Source of the DNA: Acidobacteriaceae bacterium
Lineage (GTDB): Bacteria > Acidobacteriota > Terriglobia > Terriglobales > Acidobacteriaceae
Assembly (NCBI GenBank): GCA_025356095.1
Contig: JANXUR010000081.1
Location: 1-48,459, forward strand
Length of the DNA stretch: 48,459 nucleotides
Direction: 5' to 3'
A model generated the notes under the pieces. That model did no database searches, was not told the origin of the DNA, and saw only the letters and a list, made by a program, of their open reading frames with translations. A program made the translations under genes and the position numbers. Each line of letters starts with the position of its first letter. Positions within the stretch are counted from its first letter, which is position 1. Of this stretch, positions 15,569 through 24,369 are shown one piece after another.

Positions 15569-16375
15569 ATGGGACGGGTGATCGCGGTAGCAAACCAGAA
15601 GGGTGGCGTTGGTAAGACGACCACCGCTGTTAACCTTGCTGCGTCGTTCGCGGCGGCGGAGGTAAACACGTTGCTGATTGACTGCGATCCCCAATCGAAC
15701 TCCACTAGCGGGTCAGGAGCTGGCCGTTCTGACGAGCGTCACTCCACTTACGATGTGTTATTGGGCAACGCAACCATAGATCAGGCCAAATTGGCCACCG
15801 ATCTGCCGCAGCTTTGGGTGCTGCCCGCGCACAAAAACCTGATTGGTGCCAATATTGAACTGGTAGCAGAGGAGGATAGGGCGCTCTGCCTGCGCAAGGC
15901 GCTGGAAGCGGTGCGCGATCAGTATGAGTTTATTGTCCTGGATTGTCCGCCCGCGCTCGATCTGTTGACCTTGAACGCACTGGTAGCCGCAGATTCGGTG
16001 CTCATCCCCATGCAGGCCGAATATTACGCGCTCGAAGGCATTAGCCAATTGATGGATACGATTGAGCGGGTGCGCGAGTCGTTCAACCCCGGTTTGGCCA
16101 TTGAGGGCGTGGTGCTGACCATGTATGACGACCGGACGAATCTGGCGCAGCAGGTGTCGGCAAATCTGCGCGAGTATTTTGGCGACCGGCTGTTGGAGAC
16201 GACGATTCCGCGGAACATCAAGGTGGCCGAGGCGCCGAGTTTTGGCAAGCCGGTGCTGTTATATGACGTGAGGTCGCGCGGGGCCGAGGCCTACATCCGG
16301 CTGGCCAAGGAGATTATGGAGCGGATGGAGAATCCGCCGCAGGGAAACTTTCTGGCCTCGGCAGTATTGGGGTAG
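15569..16375 (+). CDS. parA: Chromosome-partitioning ATPase ParA (Soj)
   Basis: A 268-residue deviant-Walker ATPase: QKGGVGKTT at 10-18, LLIDCDPQSNST for the A' motif and FIVLDCPPALD for the B motif. ParA binds DNA non-specifically as an ATP dimer and is released by ParB, moving parS-ParB complexes and segregating the chromosome. The short N-terminus, without a helix-turn-helix domain, marks the chromosomal type. ATG 15569 is chosen because AAGGAG lies 6-7 bases upstream and the domain starts at once; the frame is open to 15374. parB follows 115 bp on. Confidence 0.96.
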   Translation: MGRVIAVANQKGGVGKTTTAVNLAASFAAAEVNTLLIDCDPQSNSTSGSGAGRSDERHSTYDVLLGNATIDQAKLATDLPQLWVLPAHKNLIGANIELVAEEDRALCLRKALEAVRDQYEFIVLDCPPALDLLTLNALVAADSVLIPMQAEYYALEGISQLMDTIERVRESFNPGLAIEGVVLTMYDDRTNLAQQVSANLREYFGDRLLETTIPRNIKVAEAPSFGKPVLLYDVRSRGAEAYIRLAKEIMERMENPPQGNFLASAVLG

Positions 16376-16490
16376 ATAATAACCGAGTAGTACATACGTG
16401 GAGCAGTATCCACCTTTTGACTCCGCAAACTGCGCGGGAGGAAGGCGGGCACCAATCGGTTCGACGATATTTTGGTATTGAGGCTTAGCG

Positions 16491-17444
16491 ATGGCGGAGA
16501 CGACGATGACAGCACCGAGCGGCGGCGACAAGCGGAAGGTTTTAGGACGTGGATTGGAGTCACTACTGCCCTCGAAGCCGCATTCGGCAACGGCGGCGCA
16601 GGCTGCGCCAAATGGCACGAATGCGCCCAGCGCGGCTTCGTCGGTGGTAAAAATCGAAGATCAGGTCCAGCATCTGGACGTGAACCTAGTGGATCCGAGT
16701 CCGTACCAGACGCGGTCGGCCATGAGCGAGAAATCGCTGGCTGAGTTGACCGGCTCGGTACGGGAGAGCGGCGTGTTGCAACCGATCACGGTGCGCGCGG
16801 TGGGCGACCGTTACCAGTTGATTACGGGTGAGCGTCGCTTGCGGGCGTCCATTGCGGCGGGACGAGGGACGATTCCGGCAATTGTGCGGGTGGTGGCCGA
16901 TCAGGTGGCAGCGGAGATGACCATCATCGAAAACCTGCAACGGGCGGACCTGAATCCGATTGAGCAGGCTCGCGCCTATCACCGGCTGAGCGAACGCTTT
17001 CGCCTGACGCAGGAGGAGATTGCCAAGCGGATGGGGGTGGAGCGGCCGAGTGTGGCGAACTATCTGCGGCTGCTGCGGCTCTCGGCGAAAATTCAGGCGT
17101 ATGTGGAAGCTGGCGAACTGGCTTTTAGCCACGCTCGTGTGCTGGCCACGCTCGATGACAGCATGACGTTTGCCGACGATCTGGCCGAGTCAGCCGTGCG
17201 CGAAGGCTGGAGCGTGAAGCGGCTGGCGAATGAGATTGAAAGCATCCTCGTGCCCAAGCCGAAGGCGGAGCCCAAGCCCGAAAAGCCGCTTGACCCAAAT
17301 GTGAAAGAAGCGCAACGCGAGATGGAACGCGCGCTGGGTGTGCGAGTGAAAATTGATGACCGCAAGGGCAAAGGCAAGATCGTGATTGAGTATGCGTCGC
17401 TGGATGACTTTGACCGCGTGGTGGCGGCGTTGAGCGGGCGGTAA
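16491..17444 (+). CDS. parB: Chromosome-partitioning protein ParB (Spo0J), CTPase
   Basis: A 317-residue ParB. The N-terminal KVLGRGLESLLP (residues 16-27) is the ParA-ATPase-stimulating peptide. A linker leads to the CTP-binding domain with VDPSPYQTR and the GERRLRA box (113-119), then ENLQRADLNPIEQA and a helix-turn-helix (TQEEIAKRMGVERPSVANYLRLLRL) for parS. The C-terminal dimerisation part ends at VVAALSGR. ParB loads at parS and slides as a CTP-bound clamp. Its sites lie just upstream of parA. The start codon has only a weak ribosome binding site. Confidence 0.96.
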   Translation: MAETTMTAPSGGDKRKVLGRGLESLLPSKPHSATAAQAAPNGTNAPSAASSVVKIEDQVQHLDVNLVDPSPYQTRSAMSEKSLAELTGSVRESGVLQPITVRAVGDRYQLITGERRLRASIAAGRGTIPAIVRVVADQVAAEMTIIENLQRADLNPIEQARAYHRLSERFRLTQEEIAKRMGVERPSVANYLRLLRLSAKIQAYVEAGELAFSHARVLATLDDSMTFADDLAESAVREGWSVKRLANEIESILVPKPKAEPKPEKPLDPNVKEAQREMERALGVRVKIDDRKGKGKIVIEYASLDDFDRVVAALSGR

Positions 17445-17718
17445 GGGGCGTGTTGGCTTGAGTCGAGCACGCGGAGCACAGCCGAGCACGCCAGGACCTT
17501 GTCGGTCACGCCGATCTCGCACGACGGGTTATTCTGTTGATGTTGAACTTGGAAGTAAGTGAGAAACGTTGGACGCGTTCTGCCAGCGTGTGCCAAGCGT
17601 GTGCGCGCAATTTCCATGATGCCATGATGCATGGCACCGCCGTGCGGTTCAGACGGCGTTCTAGAATTCAATCACTCGTCGTCTTCACTCGTGGTTCTCA
17701 CGCGTGGCGTTACCCCTT

Positions 17719-19014
17719 TTACCCGGCGGCGGCGGCGAATGCCTCTTTTGCTGCGGCGATGGTGTGGCCTATGTCGGATTCGGTGTGTGCGGCGCTTAGG
17801 AATGCGGCCTCGAACTGCGAGGGGGGCAGGTAGATGCCGCGGTCGAGCATGGCGCGATGGAATCGGCCAAAGGCGGCGGTGTCGGCTTTGGCCGCGGAGT
17901 CCCAATCGGTGACTGGGCCGGGGCAGAAGAACCAGGTGAACATGGAGCCAACGCGGTTGGCGGTCATGGTGATGCCCGCGTGGTGAGCTTCGATGGCGAT
18001 GCCTTGCACCAGGGCTGTGCTGTTGGCTTCCAGATGTTTGTAGATTTCGGGATGCTCTTTGAGGTGGGTGACGGCGGCGATGCCTGCAGCCATGGCGAGC
18101 GGATTGCCGGAAAGCGTGCCAGCTTGATACATCGGCCCGAGTGGCGCGACGAGGTTCATGATGTCGGCGCGGCCACCGTAAGCGCCGACGGGGAGGCCGC
18201 CGCCGATGATTTTGCCCAGAGTGGTGAGGTCGGGACGGATGCCGTAAAGCTCTTGCGCGCCGCCGAATGCCAGGCGGAAGCCAGTCATCACCTCGTCAAT
18301 AATCAGCAGCGCGCCGTTGCGGGTGGTGAGGTCGCGCAGGGCTTGTAAGTAGCCATGCCCGGGCGGGACGAGTCCCATGTTGCCGACGACCGGTTCGAGG
18401 ATGATGGCGGCGATTTGGCCGGGGAAATTGGCAAAAGCCTGCTCCACGGCAGCGATGTCGTTATAAGGCAGCGCTAGGGTGAACTGCACTACTTCTTCAG
18501 GAACGCCAGCGGAGCCGGGGATGCCGAGAGTGGCAACGCCAGAACCAGCTTTGACCAGCAGGGCGTCGGCATGGCCGTGGTAACAGCCTTCAAACTTGAT
18601 GATGTATTTACGATTGGTAAACGCGCGCGCCAGGCGAATGGCCGTCATGGTGGCTTCGGTGCCAGAGCTGACGAAGCGGATTTTTTCAGCAGCGGGAAAG
18701 GCCGACTGGACGAGCTCGGCGAGATCGGCTTCGGAGGGGGTGGAGGCTCCGAAGCTGGTGCCATTTTGGGCCGCGCGGGTGATGGCTTCTACGACCGGGG
18801 GGAAGGCGTGGCCGAGAATGAGCGGACCCCAAGAGCCAACGTAGTCGAGATACTCGTTGCCGTCAGCGTCCCAGAGGCGGGAGCCGGAACCGCGGACGAG
18901 GAAGGGTGCATCGCCGCCGACCGAGCGGAAGGCGCGGACCGGCGAGTTGACGCCGCCGGGGATGAAGGCTTCGGCACGGGCTTGCAAGCGGCGGGATTCG
19001 GTAAGAGTGCGCAT
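17719..19014 (-). CDS. hemL: Glutamate-1-semialdehyde 2,1-aminomutase
   Basis: HemL converts glutamate-1-semialdehyde to 5-aminolevulinate in the C5 route to haem and cobalamin. The 431-residue PLP enzyme shows [15 protein letters not shown], the PLP-contacting [10 protein letters not shown], and the Schiff-base lysine K268 in [17 protein letters not shown] 19014 is preferred because GGAG lies about eight bases upstream; a GTG at 19044 is in frame but less likely. Length is standard. It converges on parB across a 274-bp gap, which holds a GCCATG-ATG-CATGGC hairpin at 17621-17635 and no gene. Confidence 0.97.
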   Translation of the reverse strand: MRTLTESRRLQARAEAFIPGGVNSPVRAFRSVGGDAPFLVRGSGSRLWDADGNEYLDYVGSWGPLILGHAFPPVVEAITRAAQNGTSFGASTPSEADLAELVQSAFPAAEKIRFVSSGTEATMTAIRLARAFTNRKYIIKFEGCYHGHADALLVKAGSGVATLGIPGSAGVPEEVVQFTLALPYNDIAAVEQAFANFPGQIAAIILEPVVGNMGLVPPGHGYLQALRDLTTRNGALLIIDEVMTGFRLAFGGAQELYGIRPDLTTLGKIIGGGLPVGAYGGRADIMNLVAPLGPMYQAGTLSGNPLAMAAGIAAVTHLKEHPEIYKHLEANSTALVQGIAIEAHHAGITMTANRVGSMFTWFFCPGPVTDWDSAAKADTAAFGRFHRAMLDRGIYLPPSQFEAAFLSAAHTESDIGHTIAAAKEAFAAAAG

Positions 19015-19189
19015 GGGGATCTCCGCGAAACTGAGAAAGGTCACGACTTTTTACTATAGCAATGGTGCGGGATGCGCGAGGTGATGTAGCGCACGTCACA
19101 AGCGATTGCGCGGCGGGGCGAGTACAATTTTGCCAAAGAATTTAATCTCGCAGATAATTCTTGCAGCACCGAATGAGGAGAACGAAACG

Positions 19190-19702
19190 ATGAATCGTAG
19201 GCAGATTTTTGTGACTTTGGGGTTGATGGTAGTGATGGTGGCTTCTGCCTTGGCGCAGAAGGCGGAAATCAAGGCGGGTCTGCTGACGGCGGAAGAAGTC
19301 AAGACGCTGGCTCCGGCGACGTACTACTTCCGTGGGCAATCGGCTACGGTGCAGACGCGCAACACAGCGGGCTTTAGCGTCGGCGGCAGCAAACTGGTGC
19401 TGGCCGGGCTGGTAGATACTTCCGGGTACTCCAGCTCGGTGCAGGAAAAGTATCAGGGCTTGTTCATTACAGAAGTGAAGCTGAGTATTGGTGGCAAGAC
19501 GCTGGCTCCGGGGCAGTATGGATTCGGGTTTCTGGCCGATGGCAGCTTCCTGATTCAAGATGTAGGCGCGAATGACTTGTTTACGGCCGCGACCAATGTG
19601 GATGACAAGTTGAAGCGTCCGGTGCCGCTGAAGTTTGTGGCCGAAGGCGGAGCGTATCGTCTGTATGCGGGCAAGAAGTTTGTGACGGTAAAGCCTGAGT
19701 AG
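19190..19702 (+). CDS. Small secreted protein of unknown function
   Basis: A 170-residue protein with a clear signal peptide (MNRRQIFVTLGLMVVMVASALA, cleaved after ALA). The mature domain is beta-rich, with TYYFRGQSATVQTRN, LAGLVDTSGYSSSVQEKYQG, TLAPGQYGFGF and a C-terminal AYRLYAGKKFVTVKPE. I recognise the general type from acidobacterial genomes but not a function. GAGGAG eight bases upstream fixes ATG 19190. A hairpin at 19818 probably ends its transcript. It should be periplasmic or surface-exposed. Confidence 0.8.
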   Translation: MNRRQIFVTLGLMVVMVASALAQKAEIKAGLLTAEEVKTLAPATYYFRGQSATVQTRNTAGFSVGGSKLVLAGLVDTSGYSSSVQEKYQGLFITEVKLSIGGKTLAPGQYGFGFLADGSFLIQDVGANDLFTAATNVDDKLKRPVPLKFVAEGGAYRLYAGKKFVTVKPE

Positions 19703-19817
19703 GTTCAGTCGCCGAGGCGAACCAGATTCTGCCACGCCCTTTCACACAATATTTACCAAGTTGCAACGCCTGCGCAATGAGCCGCCGTTAGGCTAAAGAA
19801 GTAACATCCCCTTCTAA

Positions 19818-19866
19818 CCGGGAGGGAGGACAGCTGCGGAGGGCTCCCGGCTGTCCGTTTCTGTTT
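19818..19866 (+). terminator. Hairpin with two mutually exclusive pairings, then a T-rich run
   Basis: GGACAGC (19828-19834) pairs with GCTGTCC (19850-19856), followed by GTTTCTGTTT. CCGGGAG (19818-19824) can instead pair with CTCCCGG (19844-19850). The two share base 19850 and interleave. It is most simply the terminator of the 19190-19702 gene, possibly an attenuator. Confidence 0.5.
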
Positions 19867-19956
19867 GGGGCGAAGGTCTCCGCCAGACGGCCTCCGCCAG
19901 ACGATCTTTGCGGCCTCTGCGGTCTCTGCAGTTTGCCACTTCCATGATGGGTACAT

Positions 19957-19974
19957 ATAGTTAACTATAGTTAA
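19957..19974. promoter_or_regulatory. AT-rich operator-like element upstream of the porin gene
   Basis: ATAGTTAA occurs at 19957-19964 and 19967-19974, exactly one helical turn apart, and ATAGTTAACTAT (19957-19968) is a palindrome. It is a sharp AT island in GC-rich DNA, 106 bp before the chosen porin start. It is a promoter/operator candidate. Confidence 0.4.
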
Positions 19975-20079
19975 TATGCGGTCGTTTGTGCGATGGTGGT
20001 GATGAGGTGGGAGGCGAGAGCCTGCCGCAGTCCTTCCAGAGCCTCTGCGCTGCTTGCCAGTTCTTGTGATACGTCCGAT

Positions 20080-21507
20080 ATGTTTTGTTTTAAGCCCCAA
20101 TTCGCGGCTGTTTGGTGGCGGTTGCTGAGCTGTGTGCTGATGCTCGCCAGCGGGGAAGCAGTGCGGGGACAGACGCAGACTGGGACAGAAGCCCCGTCAA
20201 CGGGTGCATCGGAAACAAGTGAACCGGCGGTCACCTTTTTTCGGCACGCTGACCAAAATCGCTGGTGGGTGAGCGGGCAGATGAATTACATTTTCCAGGC
20301 GCATGGCGACTTTCCAGCGAAGTACAGTGGGCCGAATAGCCTGAGCGCGAAGAGCGAGACCGCGTTTTCGCGTCTTATGTCGCTGTATCTAGGCGTGGAA
20401 CTGACCAAGACGACCGAGATTACAGTGACGGTGGAGAGTGCGGGGGGAACGGGAATCAGCAGCGCGTTGGGCTTGGGCGGGGTGACCAATGTGGACGTGG
20501 TGCGGAACCCAACGCTAGGCTCAACGCCGTACCTTGGGCGGGCGGTGATCCGGCAGACCATTGCGCTGGGCAAGAATCAGAAGCTGGTGGACGGGGGGCG
20601 CAGCTTTCTTTCGCTGGCGCCGGAAGTGCCCGAGCGGCGGCTGGAGCTGCGCTTTGGCAAGCTGGGCATGGTAGATTTTTTCGACAATAACGGTGTGGGC
20701 AGCGACAGCCACTATCAGTTCACCAATTGGACGACGGCGCAGAACGGTGCCTATGACTTTGCGGCAGACACGCGCGGCTACACGATTGCGTTTATTGCGA
20801 CCTACTTTTCACCCAAGTGGGTGGTGCGATTTGGCGAGGCGTTGATGCCCAAGGTGGCGAATGGCATTGATCTGGACTACAACTTGACGCGAGCGCGGGC
20901 GGAGAACTATGAGGTGGAACTGCATCGAGAGCCGTGGAAGGGCCATACCAGTATTCTGCGGCTGCTGAGCTATGGGAACCACGCGAACATGGGCGACTAT
21001 CGGCAAGCGGTGCAGTCGTTTGAGTCGGGTGTAGACGCCAAGGCGGATGTAACGGCGCATCGTGCGCAGGGACGCATCAAGTATGGGTTTGGCGTAAATG
21101 CGGAACAGATATTGACCCGGGATATGCGCGGCTTTGCGCGCTGGGGGTGGAATGAGGGGCGCTATGAATCGTTCGCATACACCGAAGTGAATGAGACGCG
21201 AGCGCTGGGCGCGGACTATGCGGGCACCAGTTGGCATCGCAAGCAGGATAAAGCTGGCGTCGCATTTGTGACGAATGGCATCAGCAAAGACCACCAAAAC
21301 TATTTGAAGGTGGGCGGCAGCGGATTTTTGCTGGGCGACGGCACGCTGAACTATAGTCGCGAGACGATTTTAGAGACGTATTACAACGCACACTTGTGGC
21401 GTGGGCTGTTCGGGGCGGCGGGTGTGCAGCATGTGTGGAATCCGGGCTACAACCGCGACCGCGGCCCGGTGACGGTGCCGACGCTCCGCCTGCACGTGGA
21501 GTTTTAG
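20080..21507 (+). CDS. OprB-like carbohydrate-selective porin
   Basis: An outer-membrane beta-barrel of about 475 residues. The signal peptide (residues 1-31, ending AVRGQ) is followed by an extracellular/periplasmic segment and a WWVSGQMNYIFQAHGDFPAKYSGPNSL motif region (about 63-89). SAGGTGISSALGLGGVTNVDVVRNPTLG is the family's most recognisable stretch. The C-terminus ends in the barrel signature LRLHVEF with a terminal Phe. The family lets sugars and other small solutes cross the outer membrane. ATG 20080 gives a sensible signal peptide; the frame also opens at 19993. No ribosome binding site is obvious for either. Substrate unknown. Confidence 0.8.
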   Translation: MFCFKPQFAAVWWRLLSCVLMLASGEAVRGQTQTGTEAPSTGASETSEPAVTFFRHADQNRWWVSGQMNYIFQAHGDFPAKYSGPNSLSAKSETAFSRLMSLYLGVELTKTTEITVTVESAGGTGISSALGLGGVTNVDVVRNPTLGSTPYLGRAVIRQTIALGKNQKLVDGGRSFLSLAPEVPERRLELRFGKLGMVDFFDNNGVGSDSHYQFTNWTTAQNGAYDFAADTRGYTIAFIATYFSPKWVVRFGEALMPKVANGIDLDYNLTRARAENYEVELHREPWKGHTSILRLLSYGNHANMGDYRQAVQSFESGVDAKADVTAHRAQGRIKYGFGVNAEQILTRDMRGFARWGWNEGRYESFAYTEVNETRALGADYAGTSWHRKQDKAGVAFVTNGISKDHQNYLKVGGSGFLLGDGTLNYSRETILETYYNAHLWRGLFGAAGVQHVWNPGYNRDRGPVTVPTLRLHVEF

Positions 21508-21612
21508 AGAGCAGTTTCAAAGCCCCAATTTCCGCAACACCGCGGAGCGGCGGGTATTTGGCGCGACTCGCCTCGGCGGCAGGGGAAAGCCCGCTGTGGC
21601 ATTCTGGAAGAC

Positions 21613-22509
21613 ATGAACCTCAATGTGAATCAGATGACCGCGCCTTTGGCGCGGGTGATGGTGTGTCCGCCAGAGCATGCGGGATGGAATGATGGGGCGC
21701 GGGCCGGAGAGTGGCAGGGGTTGACGTATATGCATCCGTTGAATTTTGAAGTAGCGGCACAGCAGCACGCGGCGCTGGTGGCTGAGCTGGAGCGCGCGGG
21801 CGCGGAGCTGGTGGTGATGCCCGCATCGGCGGACCCGAATGTGGAGCTTTCGATTGATGCGGCTTATGTGCATGATTCATCGCTAACGACGAACTGGGGC
21901 GCGATCATCCTGCACACTGGCAAGGCAAACCGGCAAGTGGAAGGGCCGCTGGTTCGGCGATTCTACGAGAGCATTGGGTATCCTGTGTTGGGTGAGGTGA
22001 GTGCGCCGGGACTGGCAGAGTCAGGCGACATGTTGTGGGTGGACGAGCGAACGCTGCTGGTGGGGCGCGGCTTCCGTACGAATGGCGCAGGGATTGCGCA
22101 GTTGCGTGCGCTGCTGGAGCCGAAGGGCGTGGAAGTGATTGCAAGCGGGCTGCCCTATGGCAATGGCCCGGCGTATTGCCTGCATCTACTCTCGAATATG
22201 AGCCCACTGGATGCCAGTACCTTGCTGGTAGATTTGCCGATGATTCCGGTAGAGACGGTGGAGTTGCTGCACGAGCGCGGGTGGAAGTTGCTGGAGATTG
22301 ATGCGAGTGAGCGCGAGACGTTGGCGTGCAATGTGCTGGCGCTGGGCGAAGGTCGCCTGCTGGCGATTGCGGAAAACGAAAAGACGAACGCACGATTGCG
22401 CGCAGCGGGGTTTGACGTGCGGACGTTTGCGGGGAGTGAGATTTGCATCAACGGCGGTGGGGGGCCAACTTGCTTGACGCGGGTTTTGGTGCGAGGACAG
22501 GTGGGGTGA
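21613..22509 (+). CDS. Dimethylargininase/citrullinase-like amidinotransferase-fold hydrolase
   Basis: A 298-residue protein of the arginine-deiminase/DDAH superfamily (five-bladed beta-alpha propeller). Catalytic residues can be placed at C287 (GGPTCLTR), H191 (YCLHLLS) and E136 (LAESGDM), with substrate-binding D88 (VHDSS). DDAH hydrolyses methylarginines to citrulline and an amine; related members act on arginine, citrulline or other guanidines or ureas, so the substrate is open. Length and motif spacing are complete. It follows the porin after 105 bp on the same strand and may share its message. Confidence 0.85.
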   Translation: MNLNVNQMTAPLARVMVCPPEHAGWNDGARAGEWQGLTYMHPLNFEVAAQQHAALVAELERAGAELVVMPASADPNVELSIDAAYVHDSSLTTNWGAIILHTGKANRQVEGPLVRRFYESIGYPVLGEVSAPGLAESGDMLWVDERTLLVGRGFRTNGAGIAQLRALLEPKGVEVIASGLPYGNGPAYCLHLLSNMSPLDASTLLVDLPMIPVETVELLHERGWKLLEIDASERETLACNVLALGEGRLLAIAENEKTNARLRAAGFDVRTFAGSEICINGGGGPTCLTRVLVRGQVG

Positions 22510-22522
22510 GCGAACGCCATCT

Positions 22523-22600
22523 GAAGCCAGCTAAACCAGGTAAACCGGCGAAACTTAGCTAACCACATCGAAACCCAGCTAAACCCTATCTAAACCGGCC
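22523..22600. repeat. Degenerate AGCTAAACC-type repeats after the DDAH-like gene
   Basis: Five or six irregular copies of (A)GCTAAACC / GGTAAACC / CGAAACC / TCTAAACC follow the stop codon. They end at a GC hairpin. Confidence 0.5.
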
Positions 22601-22610
22601 CGTGGGCCGG
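22595..22610. terminator. GC hairpin CCGGCC-CGTG-GGCCGG
   Basis: A perfect 6-bp stem between convergent genes. It has no T-tract, so termination is possible but uncertain. Confidence 0.4.
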
Positions 22611-22671
22611 ATGCAGGTGGGGCACCACTACGCACCGATGGCTGAGACGGCGCTATTCCAACCACCGACCG

Positions 22672-23037
22672 TTACAGGGAGTGCAGGTAGGCGATCAGGT
22701 CGGCGATTTGCTGCTGGTTCATACGGTCGGCAAAGCCGGGCATTTTACTGCGGCCCCGGACGATTAAGTCGGTCATGCGCTCGTCGTTGGCCGGGGTGCC
22801 GCTGGGGAAGTATGGCTTTTTGAAAACATTCTTGAGTGACGGGCCGTTTTCTGCGTGGGACGAATAAGCCTCATGGCAGCGCAGGCAGTAGGCGTCGTAG
22901 GAGGCGCGTCCGACGGACTGCTGGGCGGTGAGGCCGAGTTCGGCATCGGATTTGGGCGGCTCGCGGCGGTCGCAGGCAGTGAGGGTGAAGGCAACGATTG
23001 CGGCGGCGGAGATCAGCAGGCACGAAAGACGATTCAT
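22672..23037 (-). CDS. Small lipoprotein c-type cytochrome
   Basis: A 121-residue class I cytochrome c. The haem site is CLRCH (C51, C54, H55) and the likely axial methionine is M99 in KMPGF. A lipoprotein signal (LTAC, C22) should anchor it to the membrane on the periplasmic side. The domain ends in the usual terminal helix QQIADLIAYLHSL. ATG 23037 is supported by AAGGAAAA upstream. No oxidase or dehydrogenase gene is adjacent, so its electron partners are unknown. Confidence 0.9.
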   Translation of the reverse strand: MNRLSCLLISAAAIVAFTLTACDRREPPKSDAELGLTAQQSVGRASYDAYCLRCHEAYSSHAENGPSLKNVFKKPYFPSGTPANDERMTDLIVRGRSKMPGFADRMNQQQIADLIAYLHSL

Positions 23038-23228
23038 AGCATTTTCCTTGGCTTGGGCAGCGCATTGCAAGTCGCTACATGCCACCAGCCGACATGCCAG
23101 CATAGCAAAGTGAACCGGGCGAAGGTGTGCCGGGCATCACGGAGGGCGCGAGCGTACTGCCTGCGGGGGCGCGGGTTTGCTACCGTGGGGGTGAGGCGAT
23201 AGACTGCCGATGCTGCTCAACACCAACT

Positions 23229-24311
23229 ATGTCTAAACAAGTTTTGTATCGCGGGCGCCGCGCGGTGCACGCGGAGAATGAACGGATTCGGGTGACCGTG
23301 ACGGCAGAAGGCGGTCATATTGCCGAGCTATTCCACAAGCATTCAGGGGTGAATCCGCTGTGGATGCCGCCGTGGGATTCGATGGAGCCTTCGCAGTACC
23401 GCCGCGAATTGCATCCGCAGTTTGGGCCGGATGCGGAAGCGAATTTGATTGCCGGAATCATGGGACACAACCTGTGTCTGGATACATTTGGCGCGCCGAG
23501 TGCGGAAGAAGCAGCGGCGGGAATGCCGGTGCATGGCGAAGCTCCGGTGGTGCCTTGGGAGGTAGAGGCGGACGCGCTTTCGATTCAGCAGCGGGCGGTG
23601 TTCCCGCTGGCGCAAATGCGAATGCAGCGGGATCTCCAACTGACCGAGCATGGCGCGACGATTCAGATTGAGGAGAGGCTGGAGAATCTTTCGCCGACCG
23701 ACCGCGCCATTGCCTGGACGCAGCACGTGACGCTAGGCCCGCCATTTTTGGAACGCGGCGTCACCCGCTTCCGGCTCAATGCCACGCGATCCAAGGTGCT
23801 GGAGTCGGAGTTTAACGGCGGATTGGGCAGGCAAACGGCAGGGGCGGAGTTTGTGTGGCCGCTGTGTCCGATGAAGGGCGAAAAGCTGGAGGACTTGAGC
23901 GTATTTCCGCTGGCCGAGGCCTCGGGCGGTTATACCGCACATCTGATGAATCCGGCGCAGGAGTATGCGTACTTTGTGGCGTGGTCCCAACGCTACAGGC
24001 TGGCAGCGGGGTATGTGTGGCGGCGGGCAGATTTTCCGTGGCTGGGCCGTTGGGAAGAAAATTGTTTGCGAACGCAGACGCCGTGGAATGCGCGGACCAT
24101 GGCCTGCGGCATGGAGTTTGGGGTATCGCCGATGCTGGAGTCGCGGCGCGCGATGGTGGAGCGGGGCAGTCTGTTTGAGACGCCAGCGTACCGTTGGCTG
24201 CCCGCGAAGTCGCAGGTGGCGGTGCGATATTGTGCCTTTGTGATGGAGGCAATGGCCATGCCAGCGTCGGTGTACTGGAACGGCAAGGGCGACGTGCACC
24301 TGGCGTTTTAG
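23229..24311 (+). CDS. Aldose 1-epimerase-like (galactose mutarotase fold) protein
   Basis: A 360-residue protein with the beta-sandwich mutarotase fold pattern: ENERIRVTVTAEGGHIAELF at the start, HGEAP...PWEV in the middle, and paired features such as ERLENLSPTDRAIAWTQHVTLGPPF. It probably acts on a sugar or recognises one. The exact His/Glu catalytic set of GalM cannot be aligned with confidence, so the activity is uncertain. ATG 23229 (MSKQVLYRG) begins the conserved part; the frame is open to 23127. folP lies 58 bp on. Confidence 0.8.
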   Translation: MSKQVLYRGRRAVHAENERIRVTVTAEGGHIAELFHKHSGVNPLWMPPWDSMEPSQYRRELHPQFGPDAEANLIAGIMGHNLCLDTFGAPSAEEAAAGMPVHGEAPVVPWEVEADALSIQQRAVFPLAQMRMQRDLQLTEHGATIQIEERLENLSPTDRAIAWTQHVTLGPPFLERGVTRFRLNATRSKVLESEFNGGLGRQTAGAEFVWPLCPMKGEKLEDLSVFPLAEASGGYTAHLMNPAQEYAYFVAWSQRYRLAAGYVWRRADFPWLGRWEENCLRTQTPWNARTMACGMEFGVSPMLESRRAMVERGSLFETPAYRWLPAKSQVAVRYCAFVMEAMAMPASVYWNGKGDVHLAF

Positions 24312-24369
24312 AAGCGGTGATTGTAAAACGCTGCTTGTAAAGCGGTGATTGGGAAATGAGGGAAAGCAT

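Noticed and set aside
17621-17635. GCCATG-ATG-CATGGC hairpin between parB and hemL.
   Set aside because: Short stem and no T-run, so not called a terminator.
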